A program made the position numbers and the translations under genes. Below the pieces are notes generated by a model. The model ran no database searches. It saw only the letters and a program-made list of their open reading frames with translations, and was not told where the DNA came from. From IMG/VR virus record IMGVR_UViG_3300042485_000982, positions 1-29,361 of that record: DNA of 29,361 nucleotides. The stretch is one strand, 5' to 3'. Below, one piece after another: positions 21,518 through 29,361 of the stretch (within the stretch, counting starts at the first letter, position 1; the number at the start of each line of letters is the position of its first letter). Source of the DNA: a virus.

Positions 21518-23442
21518 TGCAGTTTCTTTTAGATGATGTAATATACGATGCTCCCAAAGGTTGGGAAGATATTGAAACAACTATCAAGCGAGATTATGAG
21601 TATAACTCAGTACTTGCGAATCAAGATACTGATGTCGATTTCACTGGAGAAGCTTATAATTATTTATACACAAAGCTTCGTACTGATGGCTATTGCACTA
21701 AGATTAAGTTTGAAGTAAGAATAAGTGCTGATGGAATTACTTACCGCACATTATTGCGTGGTAACTTATTCATGTCAGACATCCAATTTAATGAGAGGAC
21801 TTGCACTGCTACAGTAAAGATTGAAGATAACTCTTATTATGCGATGATAAATAACAATAAGAGCATCAGCACTACATTAGATTCAGGCAGAAGTAAGAAT
21901 GGAGTAGCTATTTCAGTACCTCCAGTGTATGAAGTTGACTTCTTAGATATCTTAACTTTAGGAGTATCAAGAACAGTCAATTGTTATCGTATTTATGATG
22001 CCTTTGAATACATAATTAAATTTATGAGTGATGGAAGGCTTCAGTTTACATCTGATTATTTACAGACAACTGCCTTTACTGATGAGATGGAAGGCTCACT
22101 ATTAGGTTATGGATGGAAAGGATTGGCACTTACAACAGGTATTAATATCAGGAATGGTAACGCAACTAATGACTACACTCAATCGCAGTTTAGTTTTGAT
22201 GATTTGTGGAATGAAGTTAATCGCAGAATACCATTAGTGCTTATTGTTGAGAATCCATATGGAGAATATCCGACTATCAGAATCGAGAATAGAGATTATC
22301 AATATACAAATGATAATATATTCACTGCAACGGATGTGTATGAAATCATCAGCAAAGTAGATACTAAAAGTATATACGCTAAAGTAAATGTAGGAAGTAG
22401 TGTTACAACTGATCAAGGATTATTTCCAGAGCAAATTCACTTCTTTGGCTTTGGTCCTGAAGAATATATTGTGCAAGGAGAATGTAACATTGATACAACG
22501 CTTGAGTTAGGCACTAATTGGGCCACATCGAGCAATGTAATTTGTCAACAGCTGAATGGATTCCAAGATTATGATAGCAACTTATTCTTAATTGAAACGG
22601 AATATATAACAGCTACATCAGGCCAAACATGGAACTATAACAACTTAGGTTTAATAACTCCTCCAGTGCCTCAGTATTACAATACTAACTTAACTAATAG
22701 CTACATTCTTAACCGCTATCGTGGAGGACTGCCAGGCGATTTAGCTCAGTACACAGGAGTAAAAGGAGAAGGCGAATTTCAAGCTACTGAGTTAACTGCT
22801 TATGCTATTGGAGTATTAACTACGATGAACTTCACTAATGTTATCTTCAATAATGGAGGTCATTACGATGGAGCTAATAAGTTCACGGCACCTATTGCAG
22901 GAGTATTCAATTTTAATATTGCATTAACTGCAACTAGCACAGGATATGCTACAGCTTTAGAAAGTTGCACGATTGGAATCTATGCATTCATATATGATGC
23001 TGGAGGTACATTGCAAAGTAATAATCAATTTGGGAACTTAATCACAATGAGTCAGGCTAATCCTGCTCAAGGATATAATTTCACAGGACCATTGATCCTG
23101 AATGATGGCTGGTATGTAATTTTCAAAGCTCAAAAGACTGCTTCAACGCTTGCAATTACTGCTCAATTTGAGGCTAATTCATCATTAGAATGCGTGGATA
23201 ATTCAATCGGTGGAGGTATCTTTGTAACAGTAGATAATGCTGATATTCCGTTATATCTTTATGAAATGGAGTATCCAATGTGTCAAGATGATTTCGATAT
23301 CATTATGGCAAACACAGTCGGAACAGTGCAATTTAACATGAATGGACAGCCTTACCGTAGAGGATGGATATCGGAACTAACCTATAACCATACAAGAGGA
23401 ATGGCTACTATCAAATTAATAAGTAAGAATAATGGCAATTAG
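21514..23442 (+). CDS. Tail tip/distal tail protein
   Basis: 642 residues. N-terminal part (about 1-150) 'QFLLDDVIYDAPKGWEDIETTIKRDYEYNSVLANQDTDVDFTGEAYNYLYTKLRTDGY' is a pattern I recall in proteins directly behind the tape measure in Bacteroidota siphophages. The middle is beta-rich; the part about 420-560 (GEFQATELTAYAIGVLTTMNF... FTAPIAGVFNFNIALTATSTGY) resembles a C1q/TNF-like jelly roll, and the last 60 residues (MEYPMCQDDFDIIMANTVGTVQFNMNGQPYRRGWISELTYNHT) are a closing domain. It likely forms the tail tip hub or receptor contact. ATGA coupling to the tape measure. Confidence 0.6.
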   Translation: MMQFLLDDVIYDAPKGWEDIETTIKRDYEYNSVLANQDTDVDFTGEAYNYLYTKLRTDGYCTKIKFEVRISADGITYRTLLRGNLFMSDIQFNERTCTATVKIEDNSYYAMINNNKSISTTLDSGRSKNGVAISVPPVYEVDFLDILTLGVSRTVNCYRIYDAFEYIIKFMSDGRLQFTSDYLQTTAFTDEMEGSLLGYGWKGLALTTGINIRNGNATNDYTQSQFSFDDLWNEVNRRIPLVLIVENPYGEYPTIRIENRDYQYTNDNIFTATDVYEIISKVDTKSIYAKVNVGSSVTTDQGLFPEQIHFFGFGPEEYIVQGECNIDTTLELGTNWATSSNVICQQLNGFQDYDSNLFLIETEYITATSGQTWNYNNLGLITPPVPQYYNTNLTNSYILNRYRGGLPGDLAQYTGVKGEGEFQATELTAYAIGVLTTMNFTNVIFNNGGHYDGANKFTAPIAGVFNFNIALTATSTGYATALESCTIGIYAFIYDAGGTLQSNNQFGNLITMSQANPAQGYNFTGPLILNDGWYVIFKAQKTASTLAITAQFEANSSLECVDNSIGGGIFVTVDNADIPLYLYEMEYPMCQDDFDIIMANTVGTVQFNMNGQPYRRGWISELTYNHTRGMATIKLISKNNGN

Positions 23443-25066
23443 TTTTATACCTAACCAACCAATATTATTTGAAGATCCTTTATTTGCAGGTCAGCCTTGT
23501 TTAAACAATGATACGAGAGCATATGCACAGCTTGCACAAGCTGGAGATACTACTTGCATTCAGTTTATGAATGAGCCTGTATCAACAGCTTATTCATGTG
23601 ATATGACTACATTTAATGATGTAGTAAATAATGGAAGCTTTGCATCTGACTTAAGCAATTGGGATGAGTATGATTTTGCAACAGGAACTAATACAGGAGC
23701 ACCTACTACATGGACTTGGACAGTTAATGGAGCAACATCAGATCCTACTGCATCACAGATTGGATTAATACAATCTATTCCTGGTGCTATTAGTAACATC
23801 TTTTTAATTAGTTTAGAATTTACTTATGACAATGGAGGAGATTTCAAGATTGGATTTGGTAATGCCACAACAAATAGTTGGAACTGGGTTAACTTATTAA
23901 ACAATTTTGAAACTAATATTGATGGCAGAAGATGTTTGATAGTTAGTTCTTATATCAATTTAGATTTCGCTTTTTATTGTAGTACTTCAGCAGTTACAAT
24001 TAAGAATTTAGTAATTAGAGATGTAACAGCAGGACAATGCGTAGTGCCTAATGGCAGTGTTAATGCACATTGGACTTATGTCGAGTCAGTAAACGGATGG
24101 CAAAAGATAGATGGCTCAGCAGCTACTGCAAATCCTTTAACGATATTCAACAATATTTTTAGTGGAACTGACTATAAGTTAAGTTACAAAGTAATGAATA
24201 TGCCAGAAGATACAATTGCTTACATGGAGATTCAAGATTACACTAATGCTACATTAGCAAAGACTTATTTTAATGGAGAATTTGCGGAATACTTTACATA
24301 TACAGGACCAATAGCACAGCCTTATATTTTAGCTAATCCTGAAGCACAGAATGGAGTTATCTATGACATCAAGTTTGAAGAGATGTGCTATGATCAGCGC
24401 ATATCAGTTACTTATCCTGATGGCTCTCCAGTTTCAATTTGGTATGATTCAAGTAGTGCTACTAATCCAATCACATACTATGCAGATAGAATGATATGGT
24501 GCTTTGATTGGGAAACTTTAGAGAGTTCTGAAACACCAGGAGCTCCATTAAGTAGTGGTTGCTACACTATCACTGTTGATGATCAGTGCACAGGTATCAC
24601 TACGCAATCTTATACGATTGTAAATTATAATGCAACAGGATCTCATGACTGCTCGGTAATGGTACAAGGAACTAATCAAGGTTATGCTTTTGGATTTTTC
24701 TTTAACGCTATAGGATCAAATGTAACTTTCCGATTAAGACAGCGATTGCGATTGCTTCAATTCAATCCAATGTATCCTGTGAAAACAGAGCAGTACTTAT
24801 ATTCAGATGGAACAATGAGCAGACCATTTGCTCAGAGTGGTAAGGTAAGAACTGCATGGTTTGACTATGTTGATGAGCCAACACATGATGTTATCAGACT
24901 TCAATTATTATCAGATACATTATTAATAGGCACTCAACCTTTCTTCTGCATTGCAGAGGATTACGAGCCTGAATGGGGCGAGAATGGTAAGTATAACCTT
25001 GCTCAATCGAAAGTGGCTCTAATGGCACAGAATGAGCCTACATTGTATAACAAAAATTGTATATGA
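23432..25066 (+). CDS. Tail tip-associated protein with carbohydrate-binding-like domains
   Basis: 544 residues, overlapping the previous gene by 11 bases. At about 67-200 'NNGSFASDLSNWDEYDF...FLISLEFTYDNGGDFKIGFGN' reads as a galactose-binding-like jelly roll, the sort that opens with 'NGsF...l.gW'. A second similar unit follows (about 205-320). Then 'ISVTYPDGSPVSIWYD' and 'SGCYTITVDDQC' look like beta-sandwich units, and the end (about 400-540, 'VRTAWFDYVDEPTHDVIRLQL...') is a separate closing domain. The likely role is a baseplate or receptor-binding component. It is placed by position and composition. Confidence 0.55.
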   Translation: MAISFIPNQPILFEDPLFAGQPCLNNDTRAYAQLAQAGDTTCIQFMNEPVSTAYSCDMTTFNDVVNNGSFASDLSNWDEYDFATGTNTGAPTTWTWTVNGATSDPTASQIGLIQSIPGAISNIFLISLEFTYDNGGDFKIGFGNATTNSWNWVNLLNNFETNIDGRRCLIVSSYINLDFAFYCSTSAVTIKNLVIRDVTAGQCVVPNGSVNAHWTYVESVNGWQKIDGSAATANPLTIFNNIFSGTDYKLSYKVMNMPEDTIAYMEIQDYTNATLAKTYFNGEFAEYFTYTGPIAQPYILANPEAQNGVIYDIKFEEMCYDQRISVTYPDGSPVSIWYDSSSATNPITYYADRMIWCFDWETLESSETPGAPLSSGCYTITVDDQCTGITTQSYTIVNYNATGSHDCSVMVQGTNQGYAFGFFFNAIGSNVTFRLRQRLRLLQFNPMYPVKTEQYLYSDGTMSRPFAQSGKVRTAWFDYVDEPTHDVIRLQLLSDTLLIGTQPFFCIAEDYEPEWGENGKYNLAQSKVALMAQNEPTLYNKNCI

Positions 25067-25890
25067 GAGGAATAGTAACAATAGCAATGAAGCATCCATT
25101 GTATGGCAAGTATGCCTACAATCTTGCTTTATCAGCTAAGTCAGCGGATATGAATGTGCAAGTAGCAGTGATTGCTGATGCAGAAGGATTAAGACATCTT
25201 CATCCTGGACAAAGAATGATATTTGATTACATCATCGAGCCTAAGTCAGAGAAGCCATTAGTGAATAAGTTCTACCTTGCGGAGTTAAGTCCATTTGAAG
25301 AAACATTATTCGTAGATGCAGACATGATATTTAGTCCGATGGCTGACTTCAACGAGTTTTGGAGGTCTATGAGTACGGTCCAATGGACAATGGCTAATCG
25401 TGGCAAGGATGATATAGTGAAAGGAATTAGCGAATGGACCACAAAAGAAGATATTGCAGAGGCTTATGGAGAAGTAGAGCAGTGGTATGATTTATCATCT
25501 GAATGGATTTACTTCAAGAAAAATGACTTAAGTTATACTATCTTTGCTAATGCTGAGATGTACTACGATGATAACAAGTTAAAGGTAAGAGAATTTGCTG
25601 GAGATAGACCTGATGAGCCTTACTTTAATTTATCACTGATTAGCGTGAATCATCAGCCACATCTTGCACCATATCAGCCAACCTATTGGCAGCCTGCGAT
25701 GAAAGGATTTCCTGGACTCATGGCTATTAAAAAAGGATGGATGGCTTTCAGTGTAGGAGGTAAATTGATTCCTCAACAACAAATGCAAGTTTATGATGAG
25801 CTTGCGAAAAACGCATCCTTCAGGATGAACATGCCGAGCATGAAAATTGCTCAAAAGATAAACCAACTAAGTGAAAGAAAAGTAATTTAA
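25063..25890 (+). CDS. Glycosyltransferase, GT-A fold (GT8-like)
   Basis: 275 residues, from the ATG at 25063 that overlaps the previous stop in ATGA; a TTG at 25057 would add two residues. 'GIVTIAMKHPLYGKYAYNLALSAKSAD' starts the fold, 'KPLVNKFYLAELSPFEETLFVDADMIFSP' carries the 'DADM' metal/sugar-nucleotide motif (about 89-92), and a later 'DRPDEPYFNLSL' and 'HQPHLAPYQPTYW' form the acceptor side. This pattern is of GT8-type or related enzymes. It lies between tail-tip and portal genes, so it may modify virion proteins. It is the third such enzyme of the window. Confidence 0.7.
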   Translation: MRGIVTIAMKHPLYGKYAYNLALSAKSADMNVQVAVIADAEGLRHLHPGQRMIFDYIIEPKSEKPLVNKFYLAELSPFEETLFVDADMIFSPMADFNEFWRSMSTVQWTMANRGKDDIVKGISEWTTKEDIAEAYGEVEQWYDLSSEWIYFKKNDLSYTIFANAEMYYDDNKLKVREFAGDRPDEPYFNLSLISVNHQPHLAPYQPTYWQPAMKGFPGLMAIKKGWMAFSVGGKLIPQQQMQVYDELAKNASFRMNMPSMKIAQKINQLSERKVI

Positions 25891-27833
25891 TGGCAGCAGT
25901 AACACCAGCATTCCTTGAGCCGTATTTAAGTTCTAAATACAGACATTCATACTACCATGATGCAGTAGAATTAGCTGAAGAGTTAGCTATCCATGCGAAT
26001 GGAGAATTTCCTGATGATCTCATATCAGAACGCAGACCAGCGGAGAGTGAAGAAATTAAAAACTATCGTAAAAAGATATTCACTCCAATCACTAAGCCAG
26101 TGTTCACGAAAGTGTACAACAGCTTGATGAAGATCCGTAAATCTTCTGATTGGATGATAAGCTTCCCAACTAATATTCCTGCATTCATTGCGGAGGATGA
26201 AGCACCTGAGAAGTACTTAATGAAGGATTTGCCTCGTAATGGTAGCATCACTAATTGGATGTTTAGCGTGGCATTCAAGCCATATTTGATAGATGCTAAT
26301 GCTGTGGTATTAACTATGCCTATCAATTATGACATCCAAGAGAATGAGTATTTTAAACCATATCCAAAAATATTTACCTCTGCACAGGTCATCGACTATA
26401 GAATCAATGAATTCTATTTGTTGCAAGACGCTGAAATGTTCAGTTATGAAGAGGATGATTATTATTATACAAACGGCAGAAGATTCTATCTTATCCAGCC
26501 TGATATCTTTCAGGTATTTGAGGAGAAGAATGGAAAAGTATCTGAAGTATTCCAATTCCCGAATGTCTTAGGTTATATTCCTATCCGACATATGAACGGA
26601 ATGGTAGTAGAACAAGGCAACCATTGCACACTATATGAATCTCGCATCAGTGGAATCGTGCCAATGCTTAATGAAGCAGTGCGTGAGTACAGTGATTTAC
26701 AAGCAGAGATTGTTCAGCACATTCACTCAACTATGTGGGCCATCCAGCCTCAGCAGTGCGGTAGATGTAAAGGAGTAGGAGAGATTCCAAGAGAGAACTC
26801 AGCACCTATATCATGTCCTTCATGTAGTGGTAAAGGTATCTTACCTCTTAATCCTTTCGAGCATGTAATCATGCCAATGCCAAAAGCTGGAGAAAGCACA
26901 GTTCCTACTCCTCCGATTGGCTATGTTCAGAAGCAGACTGAGATTGCTCGACTACAGGAAGAAAGAATTAGACAGCATATTTACGATGCATTAAGTGCTA
27001 TCAATATGGAGTTCTTAGCTGAAACTCCAATCGCTCAATCAGGAGTTGCTAAGCAAGTAGATAGAGAAGAACTTTACAGCTTTGTTCATTCAATTGCAGA
27101 AGATGTAGTGAGAATTATGGATGAAGTAAGTTATGATGTACTTGCTTGGAGGCACTATGCACAAAATGTAGATGTGAATACTTTACTTCCTTACATTCCA
27201 GTTCCTGAGCGTTATGATATGCTTAGCGGAAAGGTATTGGTAGATGAACTTACTTCTATGGTACAAGCTAAAGTTGATCCTGCAATTATCAATGCAGCAC
27301 AGATTGAATTAGCAGATAAGAAATTTAACGAGTCAAAAGTAAAAGACCTTGTGATATTAAAACTTAAACTTGATCCTTTCGCAGGAGTACCTGAAGAAAA
27401 CATCAGCTTATTAAAAACATTTGATGCAATTAACAAAAGTGATTTAGTAGTACATGCTAACATCAGTAAGTTTGTAACTCGTGCTATGAATGAAATTGAC
27501 TCTTTTGCTGATATGACTTATACTGAGCAAGAGAAAATCATGCAACAATATGCAACTGAATTAACAGCTCCTAAAGTAGTAACAGGTGGAGTGCCAGTGC
27601 AAGGTATGGAAGTTCCTGATTCAGTAGATCAGAAGAGATTAGATGCTCAAGCTACATTGAAAGGAACAGTAGGAGGTGTGCAAGGTATTCTTGAGATTCA
27701 GAAGTCAGTAGCTCAAGGAATCACAGATAGAGATGCAGCGATTGCATTGTTAATTGAGATTTATGGCTTCACTGAAGAGCAAGCGGTTAATGTAGTAGGA
27801 ACTCCAAAAGCAATACCTCCAACAGGATTATAA
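25890..27833 (+). CDS. Portal protein with inserted DnaJ-type zinc motif
   Basis: 647 residues. Overall pattern (N-terminal helical clip 'YHDAVELAEELAIHANGEFPDD', 'SLMKIRKSSDW', beta-rich middle with 'YIPIRHMNGMVV', then a long helix 'LQAEIVQHIHSTMW' and, after residue 340, 'QKQTEIARLQEERIRQHIYDALSAI') is that of a Bacteroidota-phage portal. Residues 290-314 insert 'CGRCKGVGE...CPSCSGKG' with Cys290, 293, 309 and 312, a DnaJ-like CxxCxGxG pair. The long C-terminal helical tail (about 540-640) resembles portal barrels or extensions. It stands directly before MuF, as portals do. The portal forms the DNA channel and binds the terminase. Identity rests on context and layout. Confidence 0.7.
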   Translation: MAAVTPAFLEPYLSSKYRHSYYHDAVELAEELAIHANGEFPDDLISERRPAESEEIKNYRKKIFTPITKPVFTKVYNSLMKIRKSSDWMISFPTNIPAFIAEDEAPEKYLMKDLPRNGSITNWMFSVAFKPYLIDANAVVLTMPINYDIQENEYFKPYPKIFTSAQVIDYRINEFYLLQDAEMFSYEEDDYYYTNGRRFYLIQPDIFQVFEEKNGKVSEVFQFPNVLGYIPIRHMNGMVVEQGNHCTLYESRISGIVPMLNEAVREYSDLQAEIVQHIHSTMWAIQPQQCGRCKGVGEIPRENSAPISCPSCSGKGILPLNPFEHVIMPMPKAGESTVPTPPIGYVQKQTEIARLQEERIRQHIYDALSAINMEFLAETPIAQSGVAKQVDREELYSFVHSIAEDVVRIMDEVSYDVLAWRHYAQNVDVNTLLPYIPVPERYDMLSGKVLVDELTSMVQAKVDPAIINAAQIELADKKFNESKVKDLVILKLKLDPFAGVPEENISLLKTFDAINKSDLVVHANISKFVTRAMNEIDSFADMTYTEQEKIMQQYATELTAPKVVTGGVPVQGMEVPDSVDQKRLDAQATLKGTVGGVQGILEIQKSVAQGITDRDAAIALLIEIYGFTEEQAVNVVGTPKAIPPTGL

Positions 27834-27836
27834 TAG

Positions 27837-28757
27837 ATGGCTAAAGCAGATGCAATAATAAGGCAGATTACAGACCTTATAGAAGCTCGAATTGATGCTT
27901 GGAATACAAAGATGCCAAAGCTTCAAGAAGATGCCTATAAGGTCGTGCTTGAGCTTTCATCTGAACTCGAAACTACTGGAGGACAAATTAAGCCTTCGGT
28001 TAAAAACATTAAGACTATTGCAAAGATTAAAGCAGAGCTTGATAAGACTATCTTCAGCAAGGAGTATCAGGATGATCTTGATGCAATCATTGAAGATTAT
28101 AAAACTATTTCAGCATTACAGCGTGATTACTTTACTGCAGTAGTAGGCAAGTATAAAGTGCCATCAGTACTTGAGCAGATACAACAGCTTGCACAGGATA
28201 GCGTGATTGAGCAGTTAGGCCAGGATGCAATAGGTGCTAACTATACAGGACCAATCAAGGACATACTTGTTAAGAATGTAACTACAGGCGGAAGCAGAGC
28301 AGACTTCATCGAGCAAGCAAGAGAATTCATGCTTAACACTGATACTGGAGATGGAAGATTAGTGAGATATACGAAGCAGATTGTTACAGATAGCTTAAAT
28401 CAGTTTAGTGCTAACTACAATGCAACGCTTACTGATGATTTAGGATTAGAATGGTACAAGTATGATGGCTCACTGAAAGATACTTCAAGGCCGTTTTGCG
28501 ATGCTTTGATAGCAGCAAAGAAATCTTGTATGCCTTATATCCATGTGAGTCAATTGGAAGAGATTGTGAGTGGTAATATTTGCGGAGAGCAAGTTCCTAT
28601 CTATGAGAAAACAGGACTTCCACAAGGAATGATAGCTGGTACTAATGCTTCCAACTTCCGCATAAATCGCGGAGGTTACAATTGCAATCATCAGTTATAT
28701 CCTGTGAGTGCTGCAGTAGTACCTAAAGAATTGAGAGATAAATTCAAAAATGCTTAG
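27837..28757 (+). CDS. MuF-like head morphogenesis protein
   Basis: 306 residues. A helical N-terminal half is followed by 'SRADFIEQAREFMLNTDTGDGRLVRYTKQIVTDSLNQFSANYN', then 'LEWYKYDGSLKDTSRPFCDALIAAKKS' and 'INRGGYNCNHQLYPVSAA'. These are the helix-plus-metal-like blocks of the Mu gpF/SPP1 gp7 family ('W...g..dt.Rp.C......' and 'gg..C.H...pv'), minor head proteins that work beside the portal. Position right after the portal agrees. The role is probably in head assembly or in ejected internal proteins. Confidence 0.8.
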   Translation: MAKADAIIRQITDLIEARIDAWNTKMPKLQEDAYKVVLELSSELETTGGQIKPSVKNIKTIAKIKAELDKTIFSKEYQDDLDAIIEDYKTISALQRDYFTAVVGKYKVPSVLEQIQQLAQDSVIEQLGQDAIGANYTGPIKDILVKNVTTGGSRADFIEQAREFMLNTDTGDGRLVRYTKQIVTDSLNQFSANYNATLTDDLGLEWYKYDGSLKDTSRPFCDALIAAKKSCMPYIHVSQLEEIVSGNICGEQVPIYEKTGLPQGMIAGTNASNFRINRGGYNCNHQLYPVSAAVVPKELRDKFKNA

Positions 28758-28773
28758 CATTATATTATATTTG
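28743..28773 (+). promoter_or_regulatory. Bacteroidota-type promoter before the scaffold/capsid genes
   Basis: TATATTTG at 28766-28773 matches TAnnTTTG exactly; TTC at 28743-28745 stands 20 bases upstream as a weak -33 element. Transcription would start near 28779, giving a leader of about 27 bases with an SD-like AAAGGA before the ATG at 28806. A small dyad AATGC-TTA-GCATT (28749-28761) lies in the spacer, overlapping the stop of the previous gene, and could bind a regulator. Confidence 0.55.
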
Positions 28774-28805
28774 CATAAACATAAAGGTCCGAAAGGAAAA
28801 ACACT

Positions 28806-29361
28806 ATGACATTAGCTGAATTTATTCAAGAATTATCAGACAGAGTACAAATCGATGCTGCCGATGAGCAGTTAAAGCAATTAGTAATGAATCCTGCACT
28901 TTCTAATGTGCAAGTTCCTGCTAATATTATGGCTTCAGTTCAATCTAAATTAATGACTGAGAATGAAGCAAAGACTAACTTCAACATTAAGAAGCACTTC
29001 ACTGGCACTGCTTTAAGCACAGTGGATAGTAAGATTAAAGATTTATTAGATGAGTTTGCATTTGATGATGAAATCAAATCAAGCATTCTTACTGAGCAAT
29101 CTACTTACAATCGCATTCCTATGTTAGCTAAAGCTATTGCTGATGCAAAGGAGAAGTCAATCAATGCAACAGGCGGAGAGAAGAAGGCGTTAGTAGATAA
29201 GATTGGAGAACTACAAAACTTATTGAATGCAGAAAAGGAAGCACGCAAGTCTGACATCGATAGAGTGAATTCACAATGGCAAAGTCAGTTGACTGAAAAG
29301 GAGCTTTATGCTATGTTCAGCCAATATAACTACGCACTTGATCTTGATAAAGATGTAACTA
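28806..29361 (+). CDS. Scaffold-like structural protein (5' part, cut by window end)
   Basis: An ATG at 28806 with an SD-like AAAGGA upstream opens a frame with no stop to the end of the window, at least 185 residues: MTLAEFIQELSDRVQIDAAD to '...YALDLDKDVT'. It is helical and Glu/Lys rich, with a coiled coil (KKALVDKIGELQNLLNAEKEARKSDIDRVNSQWQ). Its place behind MuF, and the 'L.ek.Lya.f..ynya.dld' type segment, suit a scaffolding protein or a capsid-maturation partner upstream of the major capsid gene. The rest of the gene, and the capsid gene expected behind it, are outside the window. Confidence 0.65.
   Translation, partial: MTLAEFIQELSDRVQIDAADEQLKQLVMNPALSNVQVPANIMASVQSKLMTENEAKTNFNIKKHFTGTALSTVDSKIKDLLDEFAFDDEIKSSILTEQSTYNRIPMLAKAIADAKEKSINATGGEKKALVDKIGELQNLLNAEKEARKSDIDRVNSQWQSQLTEKELYAMFSQYNYALDLDKDVT

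Noticed and set aside
1-29361. CRISPR arrays, tRNA genes and integrase/attachment sites
   Set aside because: No regularly spaced long repeats, no cloverleaf-like tRNA sequence and no tyrosine or serine recombinase frames were seen by eye; a tRNA scan would settle the second point.

Overview
The window is a 29.4 kb stretch of a tailed double-stranded DNA phage (or prophage) of siphovirus type, and every gene I can support lies on the + strand. The host is most likely a member of the Bacteroidota. The evidence is: TAnnTTTG-type -7 promoter elements in short intergenic gaps (12218, 13676, 28766), a BT4734/VirE_N-type primase fused to a helicase, an ERF annealing protein with a Bacteroidota-phage-like partner, and a secreted protein of the Reeler/choice-of-anchor V plus FN3 type, an architecture I associate with Bacteroidota. 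Most genes are joined by ATGA or TAATG overlaps, so translation is tightly coupled. No integrase, CI-type repressor, tRNA or CRISPR was seen. I worked only from the sequence: family names come from motif recognition, not searches.

Layout. Positions 12-5314 are early, DNA-metabolism genes: an HTH protein, the ERF annealing protein and its partner, a zinc-ribbon protein, a ParB-like protein of deviant base composition, many small unknowns, and a VRR-NUC-type nuclease. A 279 bp gap (3348-3626) carries a perfect palindrome and a 40 bp-period operator-like array. Positions 5311-7110 form a lysis cassette: secreted protein, spanin-like overlapping pair, holin candidates and an M15 endolysin. An HNH endonuclease and two small genes follow. 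Positions 8076-10475 encode the primase-helicase. Behind it, a 249 bp A/T-rich gap with direct and inverted short repeats is a good candidate replication origin, followed by an SSB-like small protein (10725). Two GT-A glycosyltransferases (11001, 11645) precede the packaging genes.

From 12244 come a candidate small terminase and the large terminase. The tail module follows: a tail assembly chaperone candidate with a -1 frameshift site (14805/15299), fibre-like proteins, the secreted Reeler-like/FN3 protein (17710), a very basic 45-residue peptide, the tape measure (19031) and two tail-tip proteins. A third glycosyltransferase (25063) lies just before the portal (25890), the MuF-like head protein (27837) and a truncated scaffold-like gene (28806 to the window end). 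Tail genes thus come before the portal and head genes, the reverse of the lambda/HK97 order. The major capsid and tail tube genes are presumably beyond the right edge.

The most interesting items are the T TTT TTT frameshift site, which sits exactly where the second frame opens; the host-like secreted protein with a C-x4-C-H motif inside the tail module; the u-spanin-like overlapping gene; the origin-like repeat cluster; and the DnaJ-type zinc motif inside the portal.
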